DNA of 64,000 nucleotides from Fusarium oxysporum f. sp. lycopersici 4287. Lineage: Eukaryota; Ascomycota; Sordariomycetes; Hypocreales; Nectriaceae. Every line of letters begins with the position of its first letter. Position 1 is the first letter of the stretch. Shown here piece after piece: positions 53,474 through 62,974 of the stretch. The notes under the pieces are model-generated. The model had not been told where the DNA came from. It saw only the letters and a program-made list of their open reading frames with translations, and made no database searches. The stretch spans positions 186,001-250,000 of the forward strand of contig NC_030995.1 of the NCBI RefSeq assembly GCF_000149955.1, written 5' to 3'. Both the position numbers and the translations under genes were made by a program.

Positions 53474-54348
53474 TCAATCGTCGAAGAGATCCTGCATCAT
53501 CTTCAAAGTCTGGTTCTGGATCTCGGCCTTGAACTCCTGCACGTATGCGTCAGTATTAATCCATCCTTTACAGCATATCAACGTACCTTGTCAACCTCGC
53601 CCAAGAGTTGACACTTTTCCTCCACGATGGCCTCCGCCTGTGCCTTGAAATCCTCAGCAGCCTTTAAAACCTCCTCATCGACGCCATTCTCAATACCTTG
53701 ATCGGCGAGCTCTTTGTTCAGGTCTTTCCAAGCCTGTTCTTCGGTCGCACAGCATTCATCCTATTCGACACTGAGGCGAAGAACCTCTTCTCTGGCGGAA
53801 GCGATTTCTTCCTGGAGCTTCTTTAAATGAACGGCGACAGTTGCTCGGGGGTGGTCTTCATGGTCATTGTGATGACAAAGTGTGGCCGCCAGCGGGTAGG
53901 CGATGTTGGCGTATAGCTGTTTGGATTGCGACAAGGTCTGGCCAGATTTCTCTGCGAAGTGCGCTGTCTTGGCCTGCACATCCGTGTGCGCCTTTACGAG
54001 GTGGTCGACCGCAGAGCTGTGGAGGGACATGCCCATGCGAGCATACGATTCTGTGTCTTGTCAGAAATGAAGCCCAGCGTCTTGCATCAGGAACTAACCT
54101 CGAAGCTGTGAAGCCTGATCATTGCTCTCAGGTGCATGAACGACCTTTCTTTCGGGTTTTGAAGTGTTCAGGGTCTTTCCCAGACAAGCGTGAACTTGCT
54201 GATAGATGTTGTGGTAGGGAATAGGCCCGATGGAGGAACTTGTCGCTGGAGTATCATCGTCGCGCAGGCGATCTCGCAGGGTTGAAGGGCAACCATCTTC
54301 CTCTAGACTTGAGGTGGAGATAAGGAAATGACTATGCGCAGACGCCAT
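53474..54348 (-). CDS. Coiled-coil protein of unknown function with an in-frame TAG
   Basis: Three exons: 54348-54099, 54050-53587 and 53536-53474, with introns of 48 and 50 bp. They give a 259-codon frame whose ends and splices all fit, except for a TAG at codon 180 (53763-53761). Translation to the TAG gives a 179-residue protein. The frame beyond it continues as convincing charged coiled-coil protein (DECCATEEQAWKDLNKELADQ) and a normal splice. N-terminal third: Ser/Asp-rich, disordered. Middle: helical (SYARMGMSLHSSAVDHLVKAH). The TAG could be a CAG-to-TAG mutation, read through, or removed by an unusually short 24-nt GT-AG intron. I do not recognise the family. Confidence 0.6.
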
Positions 54349-54797
54349 GATTGCATCAAAGCTTCGAAAATAATTTCCCTGTTAAAGAGCAGAAAATATT
54401 TGTCGGGGACAGTTCAGAGTGCGTGCTGGTGATGGTAGTTCGACCCAGCAGTGGCAGGTTAAGGATGAGGAAGGAACCTGTCGTGCCTGCCTGTGCACCT
54501 GCAACATTCACCAACCATATCCGCATTGTGTGGAAACCTGCAATTCCAATTCCAATTCCAATATCAATCTTTCAATTTTTATTCAGAATCATATTGATCA
54601 CTGATTCATGCCTGCCTGTGCCTTCAGAAATGTCCCTTGTTTTTGTGGTATCAATTCCATCACCAAATTACCCTACGGCTCTGTCATGTATTTCGTTCCC
54701 CAGAACTCAAACGCAATATCGCGACCAGTAAACTTACTCCAGACTCGCTGAAAACAACTCAATTCCGTCGTTTCACTTTTAGTGCTCATATCGTTCC
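54349..54797. other. Intergenic spacer
   Basis: Contains three tandem AATTCC-type hexamers at 54542-54561 and two copies of TGCCTGCCTGTGC (about 54485 and 54609). No gene or RNA was recognised. Confidence 0.5.
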
Positions 54798-55514
54798 TTA
54801 AGCCTTGATCTTGTTCTCAATCGCCTCAACGATAGTCTCCCACGTAACCATGGCACCATTTCCAACATCACCACAAGCCAAATTCTTTGATATCGGTCTC
54901 AGAACCTCAAACCAACCACTCTCCCCACCCCATTCATCCTCCAAGACTCGCAGCTGTCTCGCAGTGATGGGATGATTCCACATACAAGTGTTCATCGCAG
55001 GCGCGACAAGAATCTTCTTCTTAACACCGTCCACAGTCCCCGTAACATCCCAAGCTCGAACAACAGACGTCAAGAGATTATCGCACATGCCGTTGACAAT
55101 CTTGGCCATAGTATTCGCGCTCAATGGTGAAATAACCAAAACATCCGCCCAGCGTCGTAGCTCAATATGCAAAATCGGTGCATTGCGCTTCCACGGCTGT
55201 GCCCACTCATGCGCATCTGTATAAACAGCGTCGACATGCGGAAGACGAGAGATTTGATCAACAGTGGGTTGTTCAAGACTTTGTCCTGAGAGAAATTCCG
55301 ATGCTGATCGAGTGAGGATGAGACGGATGGAGATGTTGTGTTGTGATTTGAGACCATTTATAATCTGAACGAGCTTAATTGTCGCCACGGAACCAGAGGC
55401 GGCGAGGAGAATATGGCGCTTGCCATCGCCTCGGGCCTGTTCGAGAGCTTCAGTTGAGTTGCGCATATGGTGCTCGTGATGGGCGTCGTGCCCGTGTTGA
55501 ATTCTGTGAAGCAT
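54798..55514 (-). CDS. CAB3: Phosphopantothenoylcysteine decarboxylase (Hal3/CoaC-like flavoprotein)
   Basis: FMN enzyme of coenzyme A synthesis, decarboxylating 4'-phosphopantothenoylcysteine to 4'-phosphopantetheine. Single exon, 238 residues. Motifs: ILLAASGSVATIK (FMN phosphate binding), the catalytic-type histidine in APILHIELRRWADV, SPLSANTMAKIVNGMCDNLLT, and APAMNTCMWNHP (PxMNxxMW substrate loop). A short His-rich N-terminal tail precedes the fold. It is compact like the plant/human enzyme and lacks the long acidic tails of yeast Hal3/Vhs3. The symbol follows the yeast CoA-pathway name and is tentative; the enzyme class is secure. Confidence 0.92.
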   Translation of the reverse strand: MLHRIQHGHDAHHEHHMRNSTEALEQARGDGKRHILLAASGSVATIKLVQIINGLKSQHNISIRLILTRSASEFLSGQSLEQPTVDQISRLPHVDAVYTDAHEWAQPWKRNAPILHIELRRWADVLVISPLSANTMAKIVNGMCDNLLTSVVRAWDVTGTVDGVKKKILVAPAMNTCMWNHPITARQLRVLEDEWGGESGWFEVLRPISKNLACGDVGNGAMVTWETIVEAIENKIKA

Positions 55515-56291
55515 TGGGATTGAGTGAGATGCGACGATGCGTTTGTCAGCGGTCTTGGCGAGACTTGATAGGGTTTGATGCAGTTGGGTGGAGTGATGTC
55601 AACTTTATGACCTCAACGTCACATGTGAGTTGTATGAATGATAGATGTAGTTTTGGCAAACAATTGACCGAGTGTTTAATTGAGAATCAATGGCCATGGA
55701 ACTCTTTGGAATTGACAGCAGACGGGAGCTTTATCTTAATTGACCCCGCCATCAGCCCCGCGTCATATGATGAACTCTGAGGATATCACGAGCCGAATCG
55801 CAAGTGCAGAAAGCGTCTTTGCAGTGCCGACTGAACCTAAGAATGGACTGATTATAATAGCGTGTTTACAGAATGTACTGGCCAACCTTAGGCATTGGTA
55901 AGAGTGTTAGTAATGGACAGTGCTGTATTCTACAGGGAGAGAAGCTGTTGTGAGCTTTGTGAAGGTGCCAAGGCCAGGCAATAAGCAGTCGAACATGAAA
56001 CCACTCGGAGCCTACCGAAAGAGATATTTGATTGACAGCGAAGAACAAACGCATCAGACTGTGGTCTCAGAATAATTGTCATTCTAGTATCACCATGGGC
56101 AAACATGACAATGTTGATAAGCCGCAATAGCCCCGTCGCTGATTGGTCACTTCGCCACTGATATCCGGGGATCGGCATCGGAACATCCTTGACATCACTA
56201 ATCCCATCCAAAACTTCCGCCATCTCCAACACTCCAATCAGTTGTGCATCTCCATTCTCTCACCACAACTTCCTTCCTCACAGCCGCCACA
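55515..56291. promoter_or_regulatory. Divergent promoter region between CAB3 and GRX5
   Basis: 777 bp between divergent starts, with no coding signal. The last 100 bp are CA/CT-rich and form the GRX5 leader. Nothing else was recognised. Confidence 0.45.
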
Positions 56292-56824
56292 ATGTTTGCG
56301 CGAACAGTAGCTTCAGTACGCCCTCTCTCTTCCCACTACTTGCTATTCATAAACTAACTCTTCTACAGTCCCTCCGACAAGCCGCCCGGCCTGTCGCCGT
56401 CCGCTCGACAGCTCCTCTCTTCCGCACACCAATCTCCCCCCTCACACCCTTCCAAGCCCGTCTGCTCTCCGACCAAACCCGCTCCGCAATCGACAAAGCC
56501 GTATCCTCCGCCCCCGTCGTGCTCTTCATGAAGGGAACACCCGAGACACCGCAGTGCGGCTTTTCGCGCGCCGCCATTCAGATCCTCGGCCTGCAGGGCG
56601 TCAACCCCGATAAATTCGCCGCCTTCAACGTCCTCGAAGACCCCGAGCTGCGGGAGGGTATCAAGGAGTACTCCGACTGGCCTACGATTCCTCAGCTCTA
56701 CGTTGCGAAGGAGTTTATTGGTGGAACGGATATTCTGGTCTCGATGCATCAGAATGGTGATCTGGCGAAGCTGTTTGATGAGAAGAAGGTCATTCTTGAG
56801 GGAGAGCCTGAGCAGAAGGAATAG
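56292..56824 (+). CDS. GRX5: Mitochondrial monothiol glutaredoxin 5
   Basis: Iron-sulfur cluster transfer protein of the mitochondrial matrix. 159 residues from a tiny first exon (56292-56315, eight codons) and exon 2 (56369-56824), joined by a 53 bp intron with branch CTAAC. The first 40 residues ([21 protein letters not shown]...) are Arg/Ser/Ala-rich without acids, a matrix presequence. The active site is the monothiol CGFS in [14 protein letters not shown], preceded by the conserved [17 protein letters not shown] (cis-Pro) and [10 protein letters not shown] (glutathione-binding) follow. Length and motifs match the family. Confidence 0.95.
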
Positions 56825-57424
56825 AAGCGGCGATTGCGGTCGTTCGAGTGTATAACATGGTGTAATAGTGATGAGATACCTCTGTATGACAGATACGAAT
56901 GTACAGTAAAAGAACGGAATAGAATGGTGTGGTCATTTGCTTCTCGAGCTTTGGTGCTGTGAAAAATCCGAGTGATGTGAATATTTCGCTCGCGGCATTC
57001 TCGACCATGCTATCGTTGTCAATTGGTTTATTTCGCTCCGACTAGGGACAAGGTAGCTCCGAGAGTGCAGTTGTTGATCCTCCACGAGCGGAACATAATC
57101 AAGAGCTGTGAAAGGTTGCGATGACGGAGCAGGCCAATATAGCTTCCATAGCTTCCAGAGCTTCTCAGGTTTCTCGTCATGACCAAAAAAACAGAGTGTT
57201 TTTGCAACGAGATTGGAGAATTGCCGTCCCCCCTTCTTTCGGAGAACCCCGTCCATTCTTCATTTCTTTCCAAGAGCAGCGTTTTATCAATGCGGTCACA
57301 TTACAGGACGCCAGCGACTAGTCAGTGCGCTGCACTTTTGACCTGGTCTTGATATATCCGTAGGTCTATATTCCGAAAGCAATGGTCTATGTCTATAAAA
57401 ACTATGTCGTCCAGTTCATGTCCA
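56825..57424. other. Intergenic region between convergent genes
   Basis: 600 bp holding the 3' ends of GRX5 and the 57425 gene. Several open frames of 60-107 codons overlap on both strands and none is recognisable. No RNA gene was recognised. Confidence 0.5.
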
Positions 57425-58975
57425 TCAAAACACGACGCCACGCGATTCAGTCATCCGCTTCAGCCAAGCTTCAATCATCACAGTTCTTGAATGCCCCTTA
57501 CACACAGGCACAAAAGCAATCTCAATCACAGTGTCTCTCTCTACCTCAGCATAATCACGTTTCATCGCATCAACTATCTGCTCAAACCTAGCCATTACCT
57601 TTCGAAACTCCCTCCCGTCAGCCTTGGGTATGTATTCGGGATAAAGAACCCCAGGAGATTGGAGGCAGATCAACAGCCATTCAAATTCATGCTGCCAGCA
57701 TAACTCCCGGAATAATTGCTCGCGGGAGAATGAGAATATCTCTTCGCCGTATGATAAGCGGATGTTAAGACCTGGGAGGGCATCGTAGCTGAAGATTAGA
57801 TTGATGTTGGGCTTGGGCTCGGGTGAAGTAGATCGTGGGATTTGGAAGGCTGGACTGGGCGATTTTTGTCCGTACTCGAGTGATTCGCGTGCCTGTCTGT
57901 GTTCATATTCTTCGTTGGTATTTTGATCAGATTGCTGCGAGGCATTATTTGTGTTCATGGACGATGGAGGTGGCGCGTTAGCATCCCTCTCCCGATATTC
58001 ATCTGTTTCCAACCCTGTTTGAGTGCCCGTAGAAACAAGAGGCACCGACGGAATATCTCCACGTTCAGTGTGGTTAATGCCGATGTTTGATTGTCGATAG
58101 AGTCTCGTATGCCTGAGGTTATCTCGTGCATCTTGCATTCGACTCTCACGTCTTGGCTGCGCACTAGGACCAGGGCGAAACAGTTCATCAATTTCCTAAC
58201 AAGGGATCAGTAACGTGTATTTATTAGTAGTGCTTACCTTACCTCTCCAGCCAACTCATCTGGGCTGTATGTTCTGCTATACGAGATCGGAAGTGTATTG
58301 TTCTGCGCTGACTCCGGCGCCGAACCTTGACTAGATTCGCTGCTTTGTGAAGAGGGAGGAGAATCGATACCTTCTTCAGTTGTCCTAAGTACCTCAATCA
58401 GTATTCATCACGTATTATCATCATAAAAGAACCCTCACGTGGAATCACTTGGAGTCGCGTGATACGGAGGCGATGGTGTATCGCTCCCGTTGCAAGGTGT
58501 ATCGAGTCGATCCAACGGCCGTTTCGAGCGGATTTTCTTCCCATGGTCAATGGCGTTCCGTCTCACAAAGAACCATATAATATTCTTATAAATTCTATCG
58601 CAATCATATTAGCGCGATTCAAAGTCTGGGAGGGACAAGCTACTCGTATTGATCTCTATCATTTTTTGCCAAAAACTGACTAGACCAGTATGAAGAGCCA
58701 TTCTTTTTAACACAGAGAAACTCATGTGACATTTCTATGAGTCCTTCCTGGTGGGCTCGCTCTTCCCATTTGTAAAGATCCTTTCCTGGAATACCCAACC
58801 TGGTAGTGAAAGTGAAGCGATATTGGTTGAGGCTGGTCTCGTAGCCGATTGCATGCCTCTGCCTCCTTCTTTGCCTGAGATTCCGGTGAATATCGACTAA
58901 GGTGCTTATTGAGTGGGAATTATCAAATATAGTGAAATACCGGCCGAGGGAACAGCCGCAGCGCTCTAATTCCAT
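57425..58975 (-). CDS. Fungal protein of unknown function (four exons)
   Basis: Predicted 466 residues from exons 58975-58644, 58594-58439, 58384-58243 and 58195-57425; introns are 49, 54, 54 bp range and 47 bp, all GT-AG. The start ATG follows an in-frame TAG. The N-terminal domain has Cys and basic residues (MELERCGCSLGRYFTIFD, RQRRRQRHAIGY) and a KNGSSYW segment. Exon 2 supplies IYKNIIWFFVRRNAIDHGKKIRSKR, a hydrophobic then basic stretch that may be a nuclear signal. A disordered Ser/Pro/Gln linker follows, and the C-terminal domain (LSYGEEIFSFSREQLFRELCWQHEFEW) looks folded. The conserved-looking ends and clean splices support a real gene. I cannot name the family. Confidence 0.7.
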
Positions 58976-60051
58976 GGCTGGTAGTCGCTACTTCGAAAGC
59001 GAATAGTCACAACTTTTGGGACGACGAAGTAGTCACAGACGCCAGTGGCTAATTAACTACTATATGTAATCAACATCAAGCTACAGCTGCCTAAATACCT
59101 TCGAATTTATTCTCTTAGTTTCTACATTATCATGTTCCCAGATGAATAGGAGTATTCGTGAATGCGCAAGGCTGATTCTGCCTGACGACCCTAGTCAGTG
59201 CGAAGCCCCTTGCATAAAGTGTTCTATGTTTCGTTGAATAGAATATAATTTTTCTACGTTTCGAAACAGTTAAGGATATGTGCCGCACGCATGCGTACAA
59301 TTCTCGGAGTCGCCGTGAGCAGGAAGTGTTTCTCCATACGCGTTCGACTTATTCTGACGCGGTGACTACGCGTCAGGACTTAAACTTGAGTCCCATCTTT
59401 CTTTCAGAGTCTTTTATTGGATAATGAGATTATTAGGTGTTCCATATGTATATTACATAGGGGTTGAACTTGCAGCTGTGCCCTTTTCATGCCGCCATTA
59501 ATGGGGTGGGGTTGCAGGTGCTCGAGTCAGTAAGGACTACGGGAAAGAATTGGAGACGGAACTTCACTAGAGGTTACAAGATCGCTTGAGAGTTTTCTCT
59601 TTCCATTATTGCGATGCTGTATTGCTGCCTGGATTTTGATAGCATGATCTGATAAGTGTTGTTGGCTGCCCCCATGCTGCATGCGAGGCATCCAATCACG
59701 AGGTCAACATCAGCGCTGCTACGCCTCACAAGGCATCCTCACAACCATTTCGTCACGCAATAATTCTCGGCCTCTCATAGATCTAGCATATCATTTAAGA
59801 AAGAAGTGGAGAGTTGCTGACAATTTACTGAGCCAGAAAGCGCATGCTCTAACCTGTAATTTGCAACAAATAAACAAATAACTTGGTCAACTCTATAATC
59901 GTTGCAGGTAATTCTTATATCAAGGGGATACTCTCTGATGACCAGAAATATATTTGAGAGATACTGGAAGTAATCACTCAGGATACTGACCTCAGGGTTG
60001 TCCTTGATGAATGTGGTTCTTTTCGATACTGTTTGTGTAGCTATCCAATCT
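58976..60051. other. Intergenic region with a diverged repeat
   Basis: Contains at 59687-59800 a sequence related to 62799-62902 (see repeat entries). A 149-codon frame at 59775-60221 (minus) is mainly a shadow of the pseudogene upstream. No RNA gene was recognised. Confidence 0.45.
59687..59800 (+). repeat. Diverged ~110 bp repeat, copy 1
   Basis: Shares CATCCAATCA, GCT(A/T)CGCCTCA, AAGGCAT(C/T)CT, ACCATTT, GGCCTC and AGATCT in the same order with 62799-62902. There are small gaps and many C/T or A/G differences. Confidence 0.5.
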
Positions 60052-61898
60052 CTAAAAATGGGCTTTGGGTTGCCAGTCTCGAATCTCTGGCCATTCATAT
60101 GCCCTAATAACTCCGTCAAGCTCATTGTCATTAGCTGAAACCATCTGCAAGAGGTAGTGTGCCGTTTGGGGTACCTGCTCTCTAATCTTCTGCTCCGAGA
60201 TCGAGTTCCACATATCCACACAGGCAGTTACCACCTCATACTTGTCTTCCATCATTTCATCCACAGGCTTGGAAGGTTTCTCTTCTTCCATATCGCCTTG
60301 ACTTTTGACCTTTCTCTCTTTCATATCAAGTTTTCCCTGTTTCCCCTCGTTGACAGCCGCCTTGAGCTCTTCGGTGACGCGATCATAAATAGACTCGTAG
60401 CTGGCGCCTTTACTTTTGACCACTTCAGCAAGGAAATCTGTGAGGTCATCCTCATAAATGTAATCCGGATCCTCTGATTCATCCTCGTCATCTTCTTCCT
60501 ACATTAGACTTCCTTTCAGCGCCTCCACCCAATGCGCCTTTCTGCTCTCTTGTCCCGAGCATTCTGGATTACAATGTCAAAAGCCTTTGCAGCCTCGTTC
60601 CCAGACAAGAGTCCCGTGTAACGACCAGAAGCTTTAGTAGAATCAATGGTCATGAGTCGTTCGTGGTTGATGTTAACGTCCCTGTTGGACCATTTTCCAA
60701 ACCTGCTCTCGTCAACCCAGTAGCGTAGACGTGTTGTATATAAGAGCTTATCACCATCATTTCGGCTTGCTTGTTTGTACAACTTGCTGATCTGAAATAA
60801 AGCATCCCAGCCTGTAAAAATGTCAGCCAACTAGGAGCGTCTGTGACAGATAAGTCTTACAAGGATGCCCATACTGATGTCCGGGTGTTACAATCAATCG
60901 CCGAGGCAGTTTCATGCATTCCAACACCTCACCACCAGAGAACTCACGCGATGAGCCGTGATGGTTCAATTTGAAAGCTTTGACCGTGCCATTATCGAAC
61001 ACTACCAGATAAATATTCCTCTTCTCAAGCAGAACATTGCCGTCGCCTGCACAGAAATAGGAATATCGCGGTTTACCTTTACTGCTGTGCCATATGATTG
61101 CCGCCATGAGCGAATTCTCGTTTGGTGTAGGAGTCTCCATGTTTTAGCATACCAACTCGATATTGTTGCGCAGATTTTGTTCCTCCAGGGGTTTCGGGGG
61201 CAGCTGGAAGCCCTTGGTGTAGCTGTAGCCATCGCCACCAACACACCAGAACCCGACGCCGGATTCGTTAGACTTTTGGCCGAAGAAGTTATATCCGATG
61301 ACATTAGAGCCAATTTTGATGATTGCCTGAATGCCAGAATCCTTCTGAACCACTCGTGTAAGTGCGCATTCGAGATGACCAAAGATCAGACTTACCAATG
61401 CCTCGGAAGCTGCTTTTTCAGTCTTTTTGTCGGTCGCACAATAAAGCGAGAAATCCTCCATGAATACGAAATCCTTCAGCGTTCCCAACTTGAGGAGTTT
61501 GAGGACTCCCTCGTAATGATCTTTATCCCAGTTGTGACGACCCATGCTCTCAAGTAAGGACGCTTGATCTCGTGAATTTTGGCAATAAGCCAGAGTCCAG
61601 CATGGACTACGTGACTGGCTTTTAGCTTTCGAGCGTCGCGGCCACCGTCCGTTATGAAAGCGCTCAATGTTTCGCCTTTCTCATTAATTAGCAAGTGGAC
61701 AGAGCAGTCACCGCAAGGAACGGGAAGCTGATAAGTGACTACTGTGAGTAACTCCTGCTTCCGGTATGGCTGCATCCCTTCCCTCACTTCAGCACAAAAT
61801 TTCTTCACAAAGGACTCAGGAGAGTCTATGTAATATTAGCAGGAGTTGCATTATTGTAGCAGTCAATACGATTGCAACTAGAACTTACGGGAAACCAT
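60052..61898 (-). pseudogene. Metallo-beta-lactamase-fold hydrolase, disrupted
   Basis: Starts at ATG 61898 with a 10-nt first exon, a 63 bp intron (61826-61888), then a long exon and another 49 bp intron (60812-60860). The protein resembles fungal metallo-hydrolases: FITDGGRD, then WDKDHYEGVLKLL of the HxHxDH region, later FCAGDGN and FKLNHHGSSREF. Two lesions: a one-base deletion at about 61533 that falls exactly on the first metal-binding His codon and shifts frame, and an in-frame TAA at 61146-61144. A third problem near 60520-60500 (stop, frame change) might instead be a 74 bp intron. The acidic/Lys-rich C-terminal part (EEDDEDESEDPDY) ends at 60052. Most likely a decaying gene; sequencing error cannot be excluded. 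Confidence 0.7.
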
Positions 61899-62688
61899 GG
61901 TCTGTTATGTCAAAGGTACGACAAGTATTAAGATTCAGTGTCTGACGCTGGAGCGAGAAGTGACTAGGGTTTAGAAAGGAGCAACCGAGTATGGCTTGAA
62001 GAGGTAAGTAAGCATATTTGAAGGACCTCAAGGATGTGCGCCTTTTATAATTATCACCTTGCTACTCGTAACTCGAGAGAATAAGGAGATTCACACTCCA
62101 GCCGGCCACATTCCCACCACAAAACCTATTTGACGAGCTGAAAGACTCGATGCATTGACTTTTGAACGCATGCACACAAAAGATGATATTTTATGTTGCC
62201 CAATAATGTGACCTGCGGTGTAGTCACGTTTCATCGTAACACATGCGGCTGCGTTGAACTTAAGCTCGTGGTCCGGCCACAGCCTCTGGCGGATAAACGG
62301 CATGACACAGAGAGTCTGTTTGCGCGCCCAACTGCAAGTATAAGTTACCATCATATGATCTATCATTTTTCAATCAGAGGAGACATTAATTCGTCAACAT
62401 GAAGGAAATACAGCAGCTTTCCTGATGGTATGTGACTGAGACGCCTAAGAATTATGCTTCGCACAAATGCGTGGTGTTATCGAAGGATCCTTCGATTGGC
62501 ATTAAGCGGATTTCCAACTCCCTGTGACATGAATACTAGAAATTAAGAAAGAAGTTTGAGCCGAGGACAATTAGTTAGAATATACTAGTGAGAAATGGCA
62601 ACGGGTGGGCTTCGCAAGAGTAGTGGTCGAGTCACCCACATTTAGACGTGTTCTCATGAACAATTGACTCCCAAGGCTGAGAATATAG

Positions 62689-62703
62689 CCCCCCCCCCCC
62701 CCC
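62689..62703 (+). repeat. C15 homopolymer
   Basis: Fifteen consecutive C upstream of the HET-domain gene. Confidence 0.95.
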
Positions 62704-62798
62704 TTATACTAGACAGTAGAGGCTCACGAAGCTTGTGTAAGATTGAAATTCTGGGAGACTCATGACGACCGTGATTTACAATGCGACTGTTCCATCCC

Positions 62799-62902
62799 AG
62801 CCATCCAATCATGAGATGATCTTACGTGCTTCGCCTCAGAAGGCATTCTGACATACCATTTAAATGTCGCAACGAAGGCCTCAAGATCTGGTATAAACAT
62901 CA
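62799..62902 (+). repeat. Diverged ~110 bp repeat, copy 2
   Basis: Partner of 59687-59800. It ends about 70 bp before the HET-domain ATG, so it is effectively part of that promoter. Confidence 0.5.
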
Positions 62903-62974
62903 ACAGCATCTGAAGTCCAAGCAAGAAAACTCAACTTGAAAAGTCCTTATCAACACACTTATGCACGTTTCTCA

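Larger units (their letters stand above)
61899..62974. other. Intergenic region with C15 tract and diverged repeat
   Basis: Promoter of both flanking genes. It holds a run of 15 C at 62689-62703 and copy 2 of the diverged repeat at 62799-62902. Short open frames (62091-62366, 62193-62402) are unsupported. Confidence 0.5.

Noticed and set aside
59775..60221. 149-codon minus-strand frame
   Set aside because: Overlaps the 3' part of the metallo-hydrolase pseudogene in another frame and lacks any recognisable feature.
60500..60580. Third disabling lesion in the metallo-hydrolase pseudogene
   Set aside because: A 74 bp phase-0 GT-AG intron could explain the stop and frame change, so I do not count it as a lesion.
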